Assembly: GCA_963736445.1 (NCBI GenBank) | Contig: CAVTOY010000015.1 | Coordinates: forward strand, 62,001 to 126,000 | From: Thiosocius sp963736445 | Lineage (GTDB): Bacteria; Pseudomonadota; Gammaproteobacteria; Chromatiales; Chromatiaceae | DNA: 64,000 nt | Direction of reading: 5' to 3' | Shown here: positions 60,850-64,000 of the stretch, in pieces | Position numbering within the stretch: position 1 is the stretch's first letter | Layout: the number at the start of each line of letters is the position of its first letter | Position numbers and translations under genes: made by a program | Notes under the pieces: generated by a model | The model's database searches: none | The model's input: only the letters and a program-made list of their open reading frames with translations | Told to the model about the DNA's origin: nothing

Positions 60850-61032
60850 CAATTGTTCTCCCGGACGATTGACAAACCGCGGCGGCCGGCACATCGGCGC
60901 GGCGCAAGCCACGCGACACCTCTTATCGTCCGACTGCCAAGCCAGAGGTCCCCAAGTGTAGACCTTTGCGCCGCAGCGGTGCCGCCGGCCGCCCTTTCGG
61001 GTTAAAGTCTGGCGGAGCTTGTGGAGAGAAAC

Positions 61033-62541
61033 ATGGCCGACGACGACATCCTGCTCGGCGGGACCGGCAGCAAACAGGTTCGACTCAACGCCGGAATGGC
61101 CAATCGACATGGCCTGATCACCGGGGCCACGGGGACCGGCAAGACAGTCACCCTTCAGGTGCTCGCAGAGTCGTTCTCGCGCCTGGGTGTGCCGGTATTC
61201 ACGGCCGACGTGAAGGGCGATCTGTCCGGCCTTGCCGGGCCCGGCAAGGACAATCCAAAGATCGATGAGCGCCTGCGGTTCATCGGTATCGAGGGGCACG
61301 CCTTCGAGGCGAGCCCGACCGTCTTCTGGGACGTTTACGGCAAAAAGGGCCATCCGGTGCGCACCGCAGTGTCCGAGATGGGGCCGATTCTGCTGAGCAA
61401 TCTGTTGGAGCTCAACGAGACCCAGGAGGGCATCCTGCAGATCGCCTTCAGCGTCGCCGATGACGAGGGCCTGCTGCTGCTCGATCTCAAGGACCTGCGC
61501 GCGATGCTCAATTGGCTGGCCGACAACGCCAAGGAGCTGGAGCGCCACTACGGACGGATATCCAGCGCCAGCGTCACCGCCATCCTCCGGCGACTGCTGG
61601 TGCTCGAGGAGGCCGGCGGCGGTATCTTCTTCGGGGAGCCGGCGATCCGCATTGAACACCTGATGCAGAACGACTTCTCCGGACGGGGAGTGATCAGCAT
61701 CCTGGACGCCACCACGCTGTACCACTCCCCGCGCATCTATGCGACTTTTCTGCTGTGGCTGCTGTCCGAGTTGATGGAGGAGCTGCCTGAACGCGGCGAC
61801 GCCGACCGACCACGCCTGGTGTTCTTCTTCGACGAGGCACACCTGTTGTTCGACAACGCGCCCAAGGCGCTGCTCGTTAAGATCACCCAGGTGATCCGTC
61901 TGATTCGCTCCAAGGGCGTCGGGGTTTTCTTCATCTCACAGTACCCGAACGACGTGCCGGACGAGGTGATCGGGCAACTGGGCAACCGTGTCCAACACGC
62001 GCTGCGCGCCTTTACCCCGCGCGACCGCAAGGCGCTCAAGGCAGCCGCCGAAACCTTCCGCGAAAATCCAGCATTCGATACCGAAGCAGTGATCGGCCAG
62101 CTGGGTGTGGGCGAGGCACTGATCTCCACGCTGGATGCAAAGGGCATCCCCAGCATGGTCGAACGCACGCTGATGGCGCCACCGCGCTCCCAGTTCGGCC
62201 CTATTGACGAGAGCAGGCGGGCCGAGCTGATCAGCCGTTCACCGTTGAACAGCACCTATGAGCGGACCGTCGATCGCGAATCGGCATACGAAATGCTGCA
62301 GAAACGCGACCAGGAGATCCGCGCGCAGCGCGAGCGCGAGGCGCAGGCGGCGGCGCAAGAAAAGGCCGCAGCAGAACGCCGCAGGCAGGAAGAACGGGCG
62401 ACACGTGCTGCGCAGCCGCGCCGGAGCAACCGCCAGAGCGTCGGCGAGGCGCTGGCAAAGTCGGTCGCGCGCACCATCGGCACGACGCTCGGCCGGCAGA
62501 TCATGCGCGGCATCCTGGGCTCGATTACCGGACGCCGTTGA
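61033..62541 (+). CDS. HerA-like ATPase, YjgR/DUF853 family
   Basis: 502 residues from ATG 61033; a GTG at 61021 is possible. Walker A is GATGTGKTV (about 30-38) and Walker B is LVFFFDEAHLLF. LNAGMANRHGLITG at the N-terminus and QYPNDVPDEVIGQLGNRVQH match YjgR. A charged Arg/Glu/Ala-rich segment (about 420-465) precedes the C-terminal helix. Such proteins are thought to be DNA-translocase-like ATPases; their role is not established. Confidence 0.92.
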   Translation: MADDDILLGGTGSKQVRLNAGMANRHGLITGATGTGKTVTLQVLAESFSRLGVPVFTADVKGDLSGLAGPGKDNPKIDERLRFIGIEGHAFEASPTVFWDVYGKKGHPVRTAVSEMGPILLSNLLELNETQEGILQIAFSVADDEGLLLLDLKDLRAMLNWLADNAKELERHYGRISSASVTAILRRLLVLEEAGGGIFFGEPAIRIEHLMQNDFSGRGVISILDATTLYHSPRIYATFLLWLLSELMEELPERGDADRPRLVFFFDEAHLLFDNAPKALLVKITQVIRLIRSKGVGVFFISQYPNDVPDEVIGQLGNRVQHALRAFTPRDRKALKAAAETFRENPAFDTEAVIGQLGVGEALISTLDAKGIPSMVERTLMAPPRSQFGPIDESRRAELISRSPLNSTYERTVDRESAYEMLQKRDQEIRAQREREAQAAAQEKAAAERRRQEERATRAAQPRRSNRQSVGEALAKSVARTIGTTLGRQIMRGILGSITGRR

Positions 62542-62552
62542 GCCAGACGCAA

Positions 62553-62618
62553 CTAGCCTGCGAATCTCACCGATTTCCTTCTCCGGGCGGCGATACGCTC
62601 GCCCTCACGGGGGCGAAC
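62553..62618. repeat. Family A inverted-repeat end, solo or truncated
   Basis: CTAGCCTGCGAATCTCACCG followed by ATTTCCTTCTCCGGG and GATACGCTCGCCCTCACGGG matches, in inverted orientation, the right half of the long family A copies. No opposite end is found nearby. Confidence 0.7.
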
Positions 62619-62632
62619 TCGAACCGGCGCCA

Positions 62633-62857
62633 TCAGTCGGAGAAGCCAGAACACCTCGGCGTCTGATCGGAGAATTCCTGGGTACACTTGCGGACTCTTC
62701 CGCTGCGTGTATCGACGATCCAGACCGCGTTCTCCGAAGCGACGATGCCCTCGTAGGCCCCCTGCGGCCCCGCGGTTTGCCGGGCCGGCTCGGTTTGCGC
62801 CAGCTGCGCGGCGAACAGGATAGCGATACCGATGATAACCATTGACACTTTCTTCAT
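62633..62857 (-). CDS. Small periplasmic protein of unknown function
   Basis: 74 residues with a signal peptide (about 1-20, MKKVSMVIIGIAILFAAQLA). The mature part ends with two Cys (RKCTQEFSDQTPRCSGFSD) that may form a disulfide, and has a beta-like stretch, NAVWIVDTRSGRVRKC. GGAGACG precedes the ATG at 62857. No family is recognised with certainty. Confidence 0.75.
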   Translation of the reverse strand: MKKVSMVIIGIAILFAAQLAQTEPARQTAGPQGAYEGIVASENAVWIVDTRSGRVRKCTQEFSDQTPRCSGFSD

Positions 62858-63065
62858 TGCACGTCTCCATAGATGGAATCAATACGAGAAGGCGTCGACC
62901 GCAGCGCCTGCAGTCGATGGCGAACGATCGGCGCCGAACGTCAGAGTAGGCAGTAGTGCGTGCCGCCGCGCAACAACCCGGTGCGGTATTACCCCTCGCT
63001 AAGACCATTTGTTCCTACTGCACCAAGGCTTAAGGTCACCAGATCTTCAGCCAGCGGAGTCCATC

Positions 63066-64000
63066 ATGAGTGCACGACGCCTGCGCGACGCGACCAGCCC
63101 CTACCTGCAACAGCATGCCGAAAACCCGGTGGACTGGTGGCCCTGGTGTGACGAGGCACTCTCACTGGCAAGGCGCGAAGACAAGCCTATCCTTTTATCG
63201 ATCGGCTATTCGGCCTGTCACTGGTGTCACGTGATGGCGCACGAATCCTTCGAGGACCCTGCCACCGCGGAGTTGATGAACGCGCTTTACGTCAATATCA
63301 AGGTCGACCGCGAGGAGCGGCCCGATCTCGACAAGATCTACCAGACCGCGCACCAGCTGTTGTCGCGCCGCACCGGCGGCTGGCCGCTCACGGTCTTTCT
63401 CACCCCCGACGACCACAGCGCATTTTTCGCAGGCACCTATTTCCCGCCGCAGCCAAGGCATGGGCTACCGGCGTTTCGAGATCTGTTGCGCCAAATCGAA
63501 CACGCGTTCCGCGAGCAGCGTTCCGCGATCGATGAACAGAACGACGCTCTCCGAGCCGCTTTGCGGCAGCTCGATCCGACCGAGGGCGACGGTGCAATTG
63601 CTTCCGGCCCGATCGAGCAGGCGCTGGGCCAGTTGGAGGAACAGTTCGACGCGCGCTACGGGGGCTTCGGCGGTGCGCCCAAGTTTCCCCACCCCGGCAC
63701 GCTGCGCTTCCTGCTACGCGAGGGTCAGCGGCGCGATGACCCGCGTGCGCGGCAATTGGCGTTGCATACCCTGGAGCATATGGCCAGGGGCGGCATCCGA
63801 GATCACCTCGCCGGAGGTTTCTGCCGCTATTCCGTCGACCAACAATGGATGATTCCGCATTTCGAAAAGATGCTGTACGACAACGGCCAGCTGTTGGCAC
63901 TGTATGCAGAGGCCTGGGTGGCCAGCGACCACCGGCCCCTGTTCCAGAACGTCTGCGAGCGCACGGCGGCATGGCTGACGACCGAGATGCAATCTCCACT
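63066..64000 (+). CDS. Thioredoxin-domain DUF255 protein, YyaL-like (partial)
   Basis: The frame starts at ATG 63066 (GGAGT upstream) and runs off the right edge; about 311 residues are visible. The N-terminus is SPYLQQHAENPVDWWPWCDE, followed by the CxxC of IGYSACHWCHVMAHESFEDP and VDREERPDLDKIYQ, all diagnostic of the DUF255/YyaL (spermatogenesis-associated 20) family. The C-terminal glycoside-hydrolase-like barrel begins near ARYGGFGGAPKFPHPG and is incomplete. Confidence 0.93.
   Translation, partial: MSARRLRDATSPYLQQHAENPVDWWPWCDEALSLARREDKPILLSIGYSACHWCHVMAHESFEDPATAELMNALYVNIKVDREERPDLDKIYQTAHQLLSRRTGGWPLTVFLTPDDHSAFFAGTYFPPQPRHGLPAFRDLLRQIEHAFREQRSAIDEQNDALRAALRQLDPTEGDGAIASGPIEQALGQLEEQFDARYGGFGGAPKFPHPGTLRFLLREGQRRDDPRARQLALHTLEHMARGGIRDHLAGGFCRYSVDQQWMIPHFEKMLYDNGQLLALYAEAWVASDHRPLFQNVCERTAAWLTTEMQSP

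Noticed and set aside
60850..61842. N-terminal extension of the YpfJ-like frame
   Set aside because: It overlaps the HerA-like ATPase gene on the other strand; the ATG at 60849 with a ribosome site fits the family.

Overview
The window looks like a chromosomal segment of an autotrophic, sulfur-oxidising gammaproteobacterium, probably in or near the Chromatiales or Sedimenticolaceae. The indicators are adenylylsulfate reductase (aprBA), its electron-transfer partner (qmoAB with hdrC/hdrB-like genes), a sulfur-globule-like Gly/Trp/Tyr-rich exported protein, and the RuBisCO activase pair cbbQ/cbbO. The placement is inferred from gene content. No rRNA, tRNA, CRISPR array or phage was seen.

Layout: 1-9.2 kb holds an LpxR-like outer-membrane enzyme (cut by the window edge), purT, a sigma54-promoted small membrane protein, what may be the remnant of a hybrid sensor kinase, a sigma54 response regulator, an exported Pro/Ala-rich protein, djlA, a CbiM-like membrane protein and an aldo/keto reductase. 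9.4-14.9 kb holds a repeat element, a small unknown protein, a Rieske ferredoxin, a very large cNMP/rhodanese/coiled-coil membrane protein and an HU-like protein. 15.2-19.4 kb is a nested mobile structure: a group II intron inside the reverse-transcriptase gene of a second group II intron, which itself sits inside an element with terminal inverted repeats. 19.4-28.8 kb holds an aspartic protease, a DsbA-like protein, an MlaC-like protein, and cbbO and cbbQ separated by a GGDEF-EAL gene, an alpha/beta hydrolase, a 22-base G tract and a pseudopilin.

29.1-43.6 kb is the sulfur-energy region: qmoA-qmoB-hdrC-hdrB, a glutamate symporter, the sulfur-globule-like protein, a YkgJ protein, aprBA, and small genes transcribed divergently from aprBA. 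AprBA interconverts sulfite plus AMP and adenylylsulfate. The Qmo/Hdr proteins are expected to exchange its electrons with the quinone pool or soluble carriers, and CbbQ/CbbO keep RuBisCO active for carbon fixation.

43.7-54.2 kb holds a second sigma54 activator followed by a sigma54-type promoter in front of an ECF sigma factor (a likely sigma cascade), a TPR protein, speA, and a three-gene envelope export module (LolA-like protein, beta-barrel, RND transporter). The transporter carries an unusual PAS domain at its N-terminus and an HTH-like domain at its C-terminus. 54.2-64 kb is mostly housekeeping: folA, thyA, lgt, an XRE regulator, an RlmI-like methyltransferase, a YpfJ-like metallopeptidase, a HerA-like ATPase and a truncated YyaL-like protein. 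Two families of short inverted-repeat elements are scattered through the window and in several places supply start or stop codons to neighbouring genes.
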